A stretch of 64,000 nucleotides of DNA, from contig CAVXVA010000008.1 in the NCBI GenBank assembly GCA_963765075.1, forward strand, positions 949,748 to 1,013,747. Direction: 5' to 3'. A program made the position numbers and the translations under genes. The DNA is from JAENVU01 sp963765075. Its GTDB lineage: Bacteria > Actinomycetota > Acidimicrobiia > IMCC26256 > JAENVU01. This document shows positions 35,656-45,254 of this stretch, one piece after another. Positions within the stretch are counted from its first letter, which is position 1, and every line of letters starts with the position of its first letter. Below the pieces are notes generated by a model. It was not told the origin of the DNA, searched no databases, and was given only the letters and a program-made list of their open reading frames with translations.

Positions 35656-38007
35656 ATGAAGTCGGCGCGGCGTTGGTCGGTGGTGGCGGTCGTGGGTGCG
35701 ACGGTGCTGGCAGGGTGTCGCGTGCCGGGCGTGTATTTCCCGGGTCACGGACCGGCGGCGCCGTCGGGAGTGCACATCACCGCGCCGGTGAACGCGAGTC
35801 AGGCGCCCGCGTCGGGCGACGTGAACGTCGACGTTCGTCTCGACGCGAACCTCGACCCGGCGACGCTCAAGATCTCGATCATCTCCGGGTGGCCCGACCC
35901 GACCGCGACCACGTCACTCAGCAGCAGTCGCATTACCCGCGACGCCACCGGCGGGACCGTCGCGTTGCACGCCGCCGACCTCACGCCCGGGTTGGTGACC
36001 ATCCGCGCCCGCGCCTACACCGACGACGGCAGCGAACGTCAGAGCGGGTGGGCGAGCATCTCGTGGGAACCGAACGTCGCCACCGCGACGGCCGACCGTT
36101 GCGACCCCATCGCCGCCAAGAAGTGCCTGATGCCGTTCCCGAACGACTTCTTCACGGTGGCCGATCCGTCGAGCGCGACCGGACGCCGAGTGCATTTCGC
36201 CGCCGCGGCCATGCCCGTCAACTCCAACGGGGTGGCGATCGACCCCACCGAATGGAACCGCAACGACGGCTTCAGCCCAGGCGCGATGATCGTCACCTAC
36301 GCCCCCGGTGTGGATCTCGGGGTGACCGGCGCCGCGCCCATCACCGACATCGGTCGTTCGCTCGACGCGGATCAACCAATCGTGCTGGTCGACGCAGCGA
36401 CGGGGGAGCGGTGGCCGATCTGGTCGGAACTCGACTCGCAGGCGGATCCGGCCAACGAGGCCGCGCTCATCGTGCGGGTCGCCAAGAACCTGCCCGAGGG
36501 TCACCGGTTCATCGTCGCGATGCGGGAGCTGCGCGGCTCGGATGGTTCGCTGCTCCCCACTGAGCGCGGGTTCGCCCTGTACCGAGACAACGTCCCGACG
36601 TTCACGCCGGCAATCGAGGCGCGACGTCCGCACCTGGAGTCGGTGCTGCACGATCTCGAGACCTTTGGCATCGCGCGCGGGAACCTCAACCTGGCGTGGG
36701 ATTTCACCGTGGCGAGCGAGCAGAACCTCGCCGGTCGCATGCTCCACATTCGAGACGGTGCCTTCGCATCGCTCAACGGTGCCGCGCCGGCATTCTCGGT
36801 GACCTCGATCGTCGACAACGTGGACGACCGGATCTTCCGGCGGGTGACCGGCACGTACACCGTGCCGAGCTACCTCACCGGTGACGGGTCACCGGGCAAC
36901 CGGTTCGCCTACGCGCCCGGAGCCGGGCCCGACGCATTGCCCGTCCGCAATGGCAACGTCACGGCCGCCTTCATCTGCAACATCCCCCGTTCGATCACTG
37001 CCGCGGGCGGCGACCCGGTGACGCCCGGTCGTGGTGCGATCTACGGTCACGGCCTGCTCGGTAGCCAGGGTGAGGTCAACGCCGGGAACGTCCGCACGAT
37101 GGCCAACGATCACCGCATGGTCTATTGCGCGACCAAGTGGAGTGGCTTTGCCGACGAAGACATCGGCGTGGCCGTCGAGACGCTGCAAGATCTTTCGAGC
37201 TTCCCGAAGGTTGCCGACCGCACCCAACAGGGATTCTTGAACCAACTGTTCCTCGCGCGGCTGGTCAAGGACCCGAATGGCTTCGCCGCCAACGCCGCGT
37301 TCCGGATGGGGGCCAACGCGACGCCCGTGCTCGACGGCAGCGTCTTCTACGACGGCAACAGTCAAGGTGGGATCCTCGGCGGCGCGCTGACCGCCGTGTC
37401 GACCGACTTCACCCGCGCCGTGCTCGGGGTCCCGGGGATGAACTACTCGACCTTGTTGCAACGCAGCTCCGACTTCGAGACCTACAAGCAGATCCTGAAC
37501 CCGGCGTACCCGAACGAACTCGACCGGGTGCTGTGGTTCTCGATCGTGCAGATGCTCTGGGACCGTTCCGAAGCGAACGGGTACGCGCAGCACATCACCG
37601 ACGACCCGTACCCCGGAACGCCCCGTCACCAGGTGCTCTACGACGTCGCCTTCGGAGATCACCAGGTCGCCAACGTGACCGCGGACGTCGCGGCGCGCAC
37701 GGTCGGGGCACGGATTCTGTTGCCGGGTCTGGCGGCCGGTCGCAGCCCGGACGTCGTCCCGTTCTGGGGGATCACTCCGATCTCGTTCCTCCCGTGGAAC
37801 GGTTCGGCGATCATCTACTGGGACAGCGGCAATCCCCACCCGCCGCTCGGCAACGTCGCCCCGACCGACCCCGAGTTCGGCAGCGACCCGCACGAGTTCC
37901 CGCGCCGAACGCCGGCGGCGCAACTCCAGAAGTCGGAGTTCCTGAAGAACGGCGGGGTGCTCGTCGACACCTGTGGCGGCCAAGTCTGTCTTGCTCCACC
38001 CGGATAG
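35656..38007 (+). CDS. Large secreted lipoprotein with alpha/beta-hydrolase (lipase-like) active site
   Basis: 783 residues from the ATG at 35656, preceded by GGAGGG. The signal peptide WSVVAVVGATVLAGCRVPG has a lipobox LAGC, so the protein is exported and lipidated. Residues about 40-140 look like an immunoglobulin-like beta domain. Next comes CDPIAAKKCLMPFPNDFFT, a conserved opening of large marine-bacterial hydrolases. The nucleophile elbow is DGNSQGGILGG (GxSxG), and a possible late His is in GDHQVANV. The C-terminus has paired cysteines (CGGQVC). Probably a surface esterase or lipase; substrate unknown. The family is not characterised to my knowledge. Confidence 0.75.
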   Translation: MKSARRWSVVAVVGATVLAGCRVPGVYFPGHGPAAPSGVHITAPVNASQAPASGDVNVDVRLDANLDPATLKISIISGWPDPTATTSLSSSRITRDATGGTVALHAADLTPGLVTIRARAYTDDGSERQSGWASISWEPNVATATADRCDPIAAKKCLMPFPNDFFTVADPSSATGRRVHFAAAAMPVNSNGVAIDPTEWNRNDGFSPGAMIVTYAPGVDLGVTGAAPITDIGRSLDADQPIVLVDAATGERWPIWSELDSQADPANEAALIVRVAKNLPEGHRFIVAMRELRGSDGSLLPTERGFALYRDNVPTFTPAIEARRPHLESVLHDLETFGIARGNLNLAWDFTVASEQNLAGRMLHIRDGAFASLNGAAPAFSVTSIVDNVDDRIFRRVTGTYTVPSYLTGDGSPGNRFAYAPGAGPDALPVRNGNVTAAFICNIPRSITAAGGDPVTPGRGAIYGHGLLGSQGEVNAGNVRTMANDHRMVYCATKWSGFADEDIGVAVETLQDLSSFPKVADRTQQGFLNQLFLARLVKDPNGFAANAAFRMGANATPVLDGSVFYDGNSQGGILGGALTAVSTDFTRAVLGVPGMNYSTLLQRSSDFETYKQILNPAYPNELDRVLWFSIVQMLWDRSEANGYAQHITDDPYPGTPRHQVLYDVAFGDHQVANVTADVAARTVGARILLPGLAAGRSPDVVPFWGITPISFLPWNGSAIIYWDSGNPHPPLGNVAPTDPEFGSDPHEFPRRTPAAQLQKSEFLKNGGVLVDTCGGQVCLAPPG

Positions 38008-38028
38008 CGGGCCGGTAGGGTCGGGCGG

Positions 38029-38844
38029 ATGCGAGTCGCCGCCGTGCAGATGTGTTCCACGCCGGACAAGGACCGCAACCTCGCGCGCGCGGCGGAGCTG
38101 ATCGCCGGCGCGGTCGATGCCGGTGCAGCATTCGTAGCGTTGCCCGAGCTCTTCAACTGCTGGGGGAGCGCCCGAGAGCTGCGCGAGGGGGCCGAACCGC
38201 TCGACGGGCCCACCATCGCGTGGGCCCGCACGCGGGCGATCGATCACGACATCACGCTGCTCGCCGGGAGTTTCGTCGAGCAAGGCGCCCGGGGCGACGA
38301 CCACCTGCACAACACATCGTGTCTGATCGACCGGCACGGCGATCTCGTCGCCACCTACCGCAAGATCCATCTGTTCGACGTCGACGTGCCGGGTGCAGCG
38401 CATCGCGAATCGGCCACCATCACCGCAGGGGCCGACGTCGTGATCGCCGACGCCGCCGGCCTCCGGATCGGAATGGCGACCTGTTACGACCTGCGGTTTC
38501 CCGAGCTGTTCCGCGCCCACTTGGCGGCCGGGGCGAACACGATCGTGCTGCCCTCGGCGTTCACCGCGGCGACGGGCAAGGACCATTGGGAGCCGCTCCT
38601 GCGCGCTCGCGCCATCGAGAATCAGGTCTTCGTCATCGCCCCGAACCAGCGGGGAAGCTCGACGGAGAAGCTCCATTGGCACGGCCGGTCGATGATCCTC
38701 GACCCGTGGGGCATCGTGCTCGCGACCGCCCCCGACCGTGACTGCTTCATCACCGCGGATCTGGACCTGAGTGCGCAGACGCGGATTCGTGCAACCCTGC
38801 CGAGCGGCGAGCACCGCCGCCCCGACATCTTTGGAGAGCTGTGA
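38029..38844 (+). CDS. Carbon-nitrogen hydrolase (nitrilase superfamily, omega-amidase-like)
   Basis: 271 residues, complete. The catalytic triad is visible: Glu in VALPELFNCW, Lys in ATYRKIHLFD, and Cys in MATCYDLRFPELF. This layout matches Nit1/Nit2-type amidases, which cut small amides such as deaminated glutathione or alpha-ketoglutaramate. The stop overlaps the next start as GTGA, so it is coupled to the luciferase-like gene. Confidence 0.9.
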   Translation: MRVAAVQMCSTPDKDRNLARAAELIAGAVDAGAAFVALPELFNCWGSARELREGAEPLDGPTIAWARTRAIDHDITLLAGSFVEQGARGDDHLHNTSCLIDRHGDLVATYRKIHLFDVDVPGAAHRESATITAGADVVIADAAGLRIGMATCYDLRFPELFRAHLAAGANTIVLPSAFTAATGKDHWEPLLRARAIENQVFVIAPNQRGSSTEKLHWHGRSMILDPWGIVLATAPDRDCFITADLDLSAQTRIRATLPSGEHRRPDIFGEL

Positions 38845-39815
38845 GTGGTCCGATCCAGATCTCGTGTGCGTTTCCGCCCGGCCCCGATGTCGTCGCTCAC
38901 GCGCAACTGGCCGAGTCGCTCGGCTACGAACGAGTCTGGCTCTACGACTCACCCGCGCTCTACGGCGATGTGTGGGTTCACCTGGCGCGTATCGCCGAGC
39001 AGACCAGTCGCATCGGCATCGGCCCGGGCGTCCTGGTCCCGAACCTGCGGCACCCCGTCACCCAGGCGAGCGCGATCGCGACGGTGTCGGCGCTCGCACC
39101 GGGTCGGCTCGCGGTCGCGATCGGTACCGGCTTCACCGCGCGCATGACGATGGGGCAGCGCCCACTCACCTGGGCCGAGACCCGCACCTACATCGCCCAA
39201 GTCAAGGGTCTCCTCAACGGCGAATCGATGATCGTCGAGGGCAAGGTGACGAAGCTGATGCCGCCCGCCGGCTATCTCGACGTGGCTCCGGTGCCGATCC
39301 TGGTGGCCGCGAACGGGCCGAAGGGTTTCGCGGTCGCTCGTGAACTCGGCGACGGCGTGATGTCGATCTTCGGCAGCTATCCCGAGTTCGAATGGTGTGC
39401 ATTGCTGGCGTTCGGCACGGTGCTCGACCCGGGCGAATCGCCCGATTCCGAGCGGGCGTTGCTCGCGGCGGGCCCTGCACTGACGGTCGTGTACCACGGG
39501 ATGTACGAGGCCGATCCGGCGGCCGTCGACGGTTTTCCCGGCGGTGCCGCATGGCGAGAAGAACTGGAACGGATCCCGGTCCACCTCCGACACCTCGCCA
39601 CGCACGAAGATCATCTGGTGAATGTCTGCGAACGAGACCGCCCGTTGCTCTCCGGCGAGGGCTTGACCAACTTCACCTGGACCGGCGACGCGCCCACGTT
39701 GCGGGCCCGCCTCGATGCCACGGCGGAGGCCGGAACCAGCGAGATTCTGTTCCAACCGTGCGGTCCCGATGTCGAGCGGGAACTCCGCGCCTTCATGGAC
39801 ATGGCGAGCGCATGA
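38841..39815 (+). CDS. LLM-class (luciferase-like) flavin/F420-dependent oxidoreductase
   Basis: 324-residue TIM-barrel protein of the bacterial-luciferase-like superfamily: HAQLAESLGYERVWLYDSPALYGDVW, RIGIGPGVLVPNLRHP, AIATVSALAPGRLAVAIGTGF, and VPILVAANGPKGFAVARELGDGVMS. Actinobacterial members often use F420; the sequence alone does not decide between F420 and FMN. GTG start at 38841 overlaps the nitrilase stop, and its own stop overlaps the next start by ATGA. Confidence 0.88.
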   Translation: MSGPIQISCAFPPGPDVVAHAQLAESLGYERVWLYDSPALYGDVWVHLARIAEQTSRIGIGPGVLVPNLRHPVTQASAIATVSALAPGRLAVAIGTGFTARMTMGQRPLTWAETRTYIAQVKGLLNGESMIVEGKVTKLMPPAGYLDVAPVPILVAANGPKGFAVARELGDGVMSIFGSYPEFEWCALLAFGTVLDPGESPDSERALLAAGPALTVVYHGMYEADPAAVDGFPGGAAWREELERIPVHLRHLATHEDHLVNVCERDRPLLSGEGLTNFTWTGDAPTLRARLDATAEAGTSEILFQPCGPDVERELRAFMDMASA

Positions 39816-40087
39816 GGCCGGCCTCGGTGTGGGCGATCGCGTTCGTGTTGTTGTTGGCGGGTGCCGGAATCGGTGTCGCCGTCGGGAAAGCGACCGAGTC
39901 CTCGACCACGCCCACGACGACCTCGACGACCGTGCCGCGCTCGACGTCGTCGTCGTCCAGCTCCACGTCGTCCACCACTTCGAGCACGTCGACCTCGACC
40001 ACTTCGTCGACGTCGACGACTAGCTCGACCACGACCTCGACCACCACGACGACCCTGCCGACCAGCTCCACCACTCCGACCACCTGA
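39812..40087 (+). CDS. Small Ser/Thr-rich membrane-anchored protein
   Basis: 91 residues. One N-terminal hydrophobic segment (VWAIAFVLLLAGAGIGVAVG) is followed by about 65 residues that are almost only Ser and Thr with a few Pro. This looks like an anchored extracytoplasmic stalk or a glycosylation substrate. The DNA is a TCG/ACC/AGC-biased low-complexity tract, so length may vary between strains. Coupled by ATGA to the luciferase-like gene. Confidence 0.65.
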   Translation: MRPASVWAIAFVLLLAGAGIGVAVGKATESSTTPTTTSTTVPRSTSSSSSSTSSTTSSTSTSTTSSTSTTSSTTTSTTTTTLPTSSTTPTT

Positions 40088-40098
40088 CCCACTCGGCA

Positions 40099-40145
40099 AC
40101 GTTTGGCAGCTGGTGGTCGTCAGCGCGTCACCATCCGCCAATCGG
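40099..40145 (+). repeat. Intergenic hairpin repeat family A, copy 4
   Basis: 47 bases, arms ACGTTTGGC/GCCAATCGG with inner GGTGG/CCATC pairing. It lies between convergent genes. Confidence 0.78.
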
Positions 40146-40170
40146 TCACGCGAGAACGCGCCACCTCGGT

Positions 40171-40217
40171 GCGTTTGGCAGCTGGTGGTCGTCAGCGCGT
40201 CACCATCCGCCAATCGC
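40171..40217 (+). repeat. Intergenic hairpin repeat family A, copy 5
   Basis: Same as copy 4 except for the first and last base, 25 bases further on. The 25-base gap equals that between copies 1 and 2. Confidence 0.78.
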
Positions 40218-40243
40218 CTGGGTGGTGGCGGGTGGGATGAGGG

Positions 40244-41831
40244 TTAGGCGAGGGCGACGAGGTCGAGCATGTCGTCAGACCAGTAGTCGAGATCGCCCTC
40301 GGGCATCATGAGGACGCGACTCGGGTCGAGCCGGGACACGAAGTCGGGATCGTGACTCACGAGGACGACCGCGCCCGGCCAGTCCGAGAGTGCGTCGCCG
40401 ATGGCGTCTCGTGACGGTGGGTCGAGGTTGTTGGTCGGCTCGTCGAGGAGCAAGAGGTTGTGGCGGCCGGTGACGAGCTGGGCGAGCGCCAGCTTGGTCT
40501 TCTCTCCGCCGGAGAGGGTGCCCGCATCTTGGAACGCCACATCGCCGAAGAGTCCGAAGGTGCCGAGCAGGGTGCGCAACTGCGACTCGGGGAGGCCGAC
40601 GGTCTTGAGGTGATCGATGACCGTCGTGCCCGGCGTGGATGCCCTCGTGTTCCTGGGCGTAGTACCCGGCGGAAACGCCGTGGCCGAAGGAGAAGGTGCC
40701 GGTGTCCGGGTCGGTCTGACCCGCGAGGATGCGCATCAGGCTCGTCTTGCCGGCGCCGTTGAGGCCCATGACGACGAGCCGTTCGCCGCGCTCGACCGCG
40801 AACGTGACGTCATCGAAGATGTCGGGTCCGCCGTAGCCCTTGGTGATGCCGTCGACTTCGAGGACGACGCGCCCCGGCCGCGGTGGGTCGGGGAACCGCA
40901 CTCCGATGCGCTGCTGCCGTTTGGGCCCGGTCACCTGATCACGCGCCAGCCGGGCGACCCGGGTGTCGATCGCCTTCGCGGTCTTGGCGCGCTTGGCGGT
41001 CTGGCCGCGCATGCTGTTGGCCAACTGTTCGAGCCGTTGGATCTCGGATTCTTGCCGAGTCGCGAGTTTTGCGAGTCGTTGCTCGTCGGCCGAGCGCGAC
41101 ACCTGATACTGCGAGTACGTGCCGCGGTACTCGATCACTTCACCTTCATCGAGATGCAGGACGCGCGTAATCGACGCGTCGAGCAGGTCGAGGTCGTGGC
41201 TGATGACGAGCAGCGCGCCGCGGTAGCTGCGTAAGAACCCCATGAGCCATTGCTTGGCGTCGTTGTCGAGGTGGTTGGTCGGCTCGTCCAACAGCAGCAG
41301 GTCGCTTCCCGCGAACAGGATGCGAGTGAGTTCGACGCGACGCCGTTCACCGCCGGAGAGCGCGTTGAGCGGCAGGTCGAGCCGGTCGTCGCCGAGACCG
41401 AGGCCCGCGGCGATGGTGCGAACATCGGACTCCGCGCGGTACCCGCCGCCGTCTCGAAACTCTTCCTCCACGCGGGCGAAGCGGGCCGCGTCGCGCTCCG
41501 CGCCGGTCTCGTCGACCTTCAGTCGCAACTTCTCCATGCGCAACGCGAGCTCGTCGAGCCCTTTGCCGGACAGCACGTGGGAGAGCCCGGTGGAATCGAC
41601 GCCCGCACCACGCGGGTGCGGGTTCTGGGGGAGGTATCCGACGGCCGGGGGGTGCGAGACGATCCCGGCAGCGGCGGGGGATTCACCGGCGATGACTTTG
41701 AGCATCGAGGTCTTCCCGGCCCCGTTCCGGCCGACCAGTCCGACGGTGTCGCCGGGGTGCAGCGAGAACGACGCATTGTCGACGCGGAGCTTGCCTCCGA
41801 CTTCGACTGAGAGCCCTCGCACCTGCAACAT
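40244..41831 (-). CDS. ABC-F family ATPase
   Basis: About 528-residue soluble protein with two ABC domains and no membrane part: Walker A GRNGAGKTS, signature LSGGERRR, Walker B LLLLDEPTNHLD in domain 1; the linker helix region (RQESEIQRLEQLANSMRGQ); and GLNGAGKTS, LSGGEKTK, LLLLDEPTNNLD in domain 2. ABC-F proteins act on the ribosome (translation factor or antibiotic protection). A frameshift near 40630 splits domain 2. No resistance-specific feature seen; a housekeeping Uup/EttA-like role is likely. Confidence 0.87.
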
Positions 41832-41920
41832 CGCCCCATGGTCGCATTTCGAGCGCTGGAATCTCGATGTTTTCCCTGATCTCGGGGTGGAGTTCGCTCG
41901 AACCCGCGGCTACCATCCCG

Positions 41921-41936
41921 GTTACCGATCAGTAAC
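41921..41936. promoter_or_regulatory. Palindromic operator upstream of the acyl-CoA dehydrogenase
   Basis: GTTACCGATCAGTAAC is a 16-base palindrome with one mismatched pair (positions 6 and 11), 37 bases before the start codon. It is of the size bound by TetR-type fatty-acid regulators. Confidence 0.5.
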
Positions 41937-41972
41937 TTCCGCCCGCCCGGGCGACGTGAGGAGTCCCGCGTC

Positions 41973-43196
41973 ATGTCTGATTTCAGCCTCGAACTCAACG
42001 AAGACCAACTGCAGATGCAGAAGTGGGTCCACGACTTCGCGGAGAACGTGATCCGCCCGGTGGCGCCGGAGTACGACGAGAAGGAAGAGACCCCGTGGGA
42101 GGTCGTCCAGGAGGCCGCCAATATCGGGCTCTACTCATGGGAAGCGGTCTCGTCCTGGTTCTCCGACCCGACCGGCTTGACGTTCGCACTCGTGAGCGAA
42201 GAACTCGCGTGGGGTTGCGCGGGCATCGGGTTGGCGATCCTGGGCTCGACACTCGGAGTGTCGGGCATCGTGGGCAGTGGGACGCCCGAGCAGATCGGCG
42301 AGTGGGTCCCCGAGTGCTTCGGTACCCCTGACGACATCCACCTGGCCGCCTTTGCGGTGAGCGAGCCCGACGCGGGTTCCGACGTCTCCAACCTGCGCAC
42401 GCGCGCGGTCTACGACGAGGCGACCGACGAGTGGGTCATCAACGGCACCAAGACCTGGATCACCAACGGTGGGATCACCCATTGGCCAACCGTTCACGTC
42501 GTCGTCGCGTCGGTCGACCCTGAACTCAAGGGCCGCGGCCAGGCGAGTTTCGTCGTGCCGCCGGGCACCAAGGGCCTCTCGATGGGACAGAAGTTCCAGA
42601 AGATGGGTATCCGGGCCAGCCACACCGCCGAGGTCGTCCTCGACGACGTGCGCGTGCCGGGTCGCTGCCTGCTCGGAGGCAAGGAGAAGCTCGACGCCCG
42701 CATGGCGCGTGCTCGTGAGGGTCAGTCGAGCCGGGTGCAGGCGGCGATGAGCACGTTCGAGGCGAGCCGTCCGCTCGTCGGCGCGCAGGCGCTCGGTATC
42801 GCTCGGGCCGCGTACGAGTACAGCCTCGACTACGCCAAGGAGCGCAAGGCGTTCGGTCGAGCGATCATCGAGAACCAAGGCATCGCCTTCAAGCTGGCCG
42901 ACATGAAGATGGAACTCGACGCCGCGCGGCTGCTCGTGCACCGGGCGTGCTGGATGGGCCACAACGGCAAGGAGTTCACCGCCGGCGAGGGTTCGATGTC
43001 CAAGCTCAAGGCCGGTGAGGTCGCCGTGTGGGTCACCGAGCAGGCGATCCAGATCCTCGGCGGCTACGGCTACGTGCGGGAGTACCCGGTGGAGAAGTGG
43101 CACCGTGACTCGAAGATCTACACGATCTTCGAAGGCACCTCGGAGATCCAGCGCCTCGTGATCGCTCGAGCCATCTCTGGCGTGCGAATTCCGTAG
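41973..43196 (+). CDS. Acyl-CoA dehydrogenase
   Basis: Intact 407-residue FAD enzyme for alpha,beta-desaturation of acyl-CoA. FAD-binding FAVSEPDAGSDVSNLRTRA and TWITNGGI in the middle domain, the C-terminal helical domain with AGEVAVWVTEQAIQILGGYGYVREYPVEKWHRDSKIYTIFEGTSEIQ, which holds the usual catalytic Glu region. GAGGAG-type ribosome-binding site upstream and a palindromic operator before it. Chain-length or substrate specificity not determinable. Confidence 0.93.
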   Translation: MSDFSLELNEDQLQMQKWVHDFAENVIRPVAPEYDEKEETPWEVVQEAANIGLYSWEAVSSWFSDPTGLTFALVSEELAWGCAGIGLAILGSTLGVSGIVGSGTPEQIGEWVPECFGTPDDIHLAAFAVSEPDAGSDVSNLRTRAVYDEATDEWVINGTKTWITNGGITHWPTVHVVVASVDPELKGRGQASFVVPPGTKGLSMGQKFQKMGIRASHTAEVVLDDVRVPGRCLLGGKEKLDARMARAREGQSSRVQAAMSTFEASRPLVGAQALGIARAAYEYSLDYAKERKAFGRAIIENQGIAFKLADMKMELDAARLLVHRACWMGHNGKEFTAGEGSMSKLKAGEVAVWVTEQAIQILGGYGYVREYPVEKWHRDSKIYTIFEGTSEIQRLVIARAISGVRIP

Positions 43197-43270
43197 TCAG
43201 GGCTTGGCACGGAGGGCCCGAATTTCGGGTCATCCCTACTACCATCCCTACAACTGCTACCGTCCGGACC

Positions 43271-44390
43271 GTGGCAACGGTTCGCGAACGCCGGCGCGGC
43301 GTCTGGGAAGTACGGGTGTTTTCGGGCCGTGACGCGGACGGGAAACCCACCCAGGTCAGCCAGACCGTCCACGGCACGAAGCGTGAGGCTCAACGCGTCG
43401 CCGCCCGTTTGGAGTCGAGCCCGCATTCGACCGGAGCGGGTCGTACCGTCGCCGATGTACTCGAGTTGTGGCGCGAGACCAACGACGGGGTGTGGGCCGA
43501 GTCGTCGAAGCGAGACAACGCAGGTCGCGCCCGAGCGATTGCCGATGACCCGATCGGGCGCATGGCGGTCGCCCGCCTCGGCGTAAGCGATGTAGAGCGC
43601 TGGCACACCCGTATGCGTCGGGCGGGCGTGGGCCCGACGGCCATCCGCAGTCGCCACAGTGTGCTGCGCGCCGCGCTGGCCCAGGCCGAGCGGTGGGGCT
43701 GGGTCACTTCCAACGTGGCGCGGTTGGCAACGCTGCGGAGCGGCAAGGTCACTCGGCGCGACTCGATGTCTGCCGACGAGATCCGTCAGGTCATCGAGCG
43801 CGGCGCACGACCTCGATCCCGCGGCCGGTCTTGCGCTGCGCCTCGCCGCGGTCGCCGGCCTTCGCCGGGCGGAGCTGGCTGCGCTGCAATGGACCGACTT
43901 CGACCTCGCCGACAGCCAGTTGACGGTCGACAGCAGCATCACGGTCGTCCGCGGTGGCGACGCAGGCTCGGTGCTCGTCGACTCGGTCACGAAGACCGCC
44001 GACCGGCGCGTGTTGCGCATCGACTCGGAGACCGTGACGCAGGTGGAGCGCCTGCAGCGTGAACGTCACGACGTGAGTCCGTATCTGTTCTCGATCACGG
44101 ACGGCCCGCCGAACCCCGACCGCATCGGTTGGTGGTGGCGACGTGCGCGCGAGGAGTCGGGCATCGACGCGAAGTGGCGGCTGCACGATCTTCGGCACTG
44201 GACCGCGACTGCGGCGATCACGAGCGGGCACGACGTTCGCACCGTCGCCGGCCGGCTCGGCCACGCGAACCCGGCGATGACGTTGCGCGTGTACGCGCAC
44301 GCGCTCGACTCGGCCGACGTTCAGCTGGCGGATTCGCTCGGAACGCTGCTCGATGATCCCGTCACGTCGAGCAACTCATCGAGCACCTGA
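43271..44390 (+). CDS. Tyrosine recombinase/phage-type integrase
   Basis: About 373 residues. N-terminal Arm-type domain (RERRRGVWEVRVFSGRDADGKP), core-binding domain (VADVLELWRETND), and catalytic domain with Arg in AGLRRAELAAL, HxxR in LHDLRHWTAT, His in RLGHANPAMTL and the nucleophile Tyr in RVYAHAL. A frameshift near 43800 separates the halves. It begins 75 bases after the acyl-CoA dehydrogenase and marks the left edge of the first accessory region. No tRNA or duplicated att core was found beside it. Confidence 0.88.
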
Positions 44391-44551
44391 ACTGGGATCA
44401 AGATCCGCCGGCCGAGGCGCACATGCGCGAGGTCGTTCCGCGCGACCAGTTCGTAGGCGTGCGCTCGCGAGATCCCGAGGATCACCGCCGCCTCATCGAC
44501 GGACACGACCCGCCGCCTATCGGCCGTGACCGCCGAAGCTCGCTTCGGCAT
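44321..44551 (-). CDS. Excisionase-like helix-turn-helix protein (Xis/MerR-type)
   Basis: 76 residues. The HTH is of excisionase type: RVVSVDEAAVILGISRAHAYELVARNDLAHVRLGRRILIPVQVLDELL. Convergent with the integrase and overlapping its 3' end by about 70 bases. In-frame upstream ATGs extend the protein by about 17 or more residues; I chose the ATG at 44551. Likely controls excision or represses the integrase. Tandem 13-base repeats lie in its upstream region. Confidence 0.8.
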   Translation of the reverse strand: MPKRASAVTADRRRVVSVDEAAVILGISRAHAYELVARNDLAHVRLGRRILIPVQVLDELLDVTGSSSSVPSESAS

Positions 44552-44877
44552 CGGCCGGTTGCGATCACCTCGTTCTTCCGTTCTATGTGCTCTGTTGTTG
44601 TCCATACGGTTGCTATGCGCTCGCAGGGCAGTCGCGCGCGACATTGCTGCACGAGAAAATCCCAACTCCGTCCATGGACGCATCGCTTCCCGCCTCCTCA
44701 CCGGTACGCCGGTCTGCACCACGCGTCTGCACCCGCGTCTGCACTACGCGTCTGCATCGCGCGTCTAACCGCAGCGACTCGGACGTTGCTCCAATGAGGG
44801 AGCGACGAGCTTCTACCGAGGACGTGCCTGGGTGGCGTCTCGTTTGAATCTCCGGACCGGTTGCTAACGTTCCAGCG
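44552..44877. other. Gene-free interval with regulatory repeats
   Basis: 326 bases between the divergent excisionase-like gene and the small plus-strand gene. No convincing ORF. It holds the iteron-like array at 44712-44768; otherwise nothing recognised. Confidence 0.55.
44712..44768 (+). repeat. Iteron-like tandem array of a GTCTGCAC-type repeat
   Basis: GTCTGCA starts at 44712, 44725, 44737 and 44750, with a degenerate fifth unit GTCTAAC at 44763; the period is 12-13 bases, about one helical turn. An isolated further match occurs near 45223. Candidate Xis or integrase arm sites, or a repressor array. Confidence 0.65.
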
Positions 44878-45121
44878 ATGGAAGAGACCATCCCGTATTC
44901 CGAGCTTGTGGCCGGGCTCACGACCGCTCCGCTCGACGCGGGCGACACGCTTCTGTCGATCGTCTCGCTGGTGAAGGCGGGGCGCGCAGGACGGTCAGGT
45001 CGTCTGGGCCATCCGTTCGGGCGGCGAGAAGATGTCGGCCGAGGAGACGCTTGGAGCATTCATCGGCTTTACCGATTCAATCCGGAGCGACCTTGCCGGC
45101 GATTGGGAGGGCTACGGATAG
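44878..45121 (+). CDS. Small hypothetical protein
   Basis: About 81 residues once a frameshift near 44980 is bridged: MEETIPYSELVAGLTTAPLD, then LLSIVSLVKAG, then QVVWAIRSGGEKMSAEETLG and FTDSIRSDLAGDWEGYG. Acidic and soluble; no known domain. The second half is clearly protein-like in the new frame, which supports the frameshift. It lies in the accessory region between the excisionase-like and kinase-like genes. Confidence 0.5.
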
Positions 45122-45254
45122 TTCTTCGTAGTAGTGAGCTCTCAGGAAGTCGTCGGCGGGCACATTGGCACGCGGCGGTGACAAGTCCTCGACCCTTCCA
45201 CCGCGTCTGGATCATGTGTCTGCACCGCAGCTGGTCTCGACCTACTGTCGTGCG

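Noticed and set aside
36889..38952. 687-residue minus-strand open frame
   Set aside because: Covers the lipoprotein and nitrilase genes, both well supported; composition is that of a shadow.
39895..40085. Microsatellite-like noncoding DNA
   Set aside because: The tract stays in one frame with a good start, membrane anchor and coupled upstream gene, so it is coding.
44712..44768. Possible CRISPR array
   Set aside because: Repeat units of about 7 bases with a 13-base period, no spacers of 25-40 bases and no cas genes.
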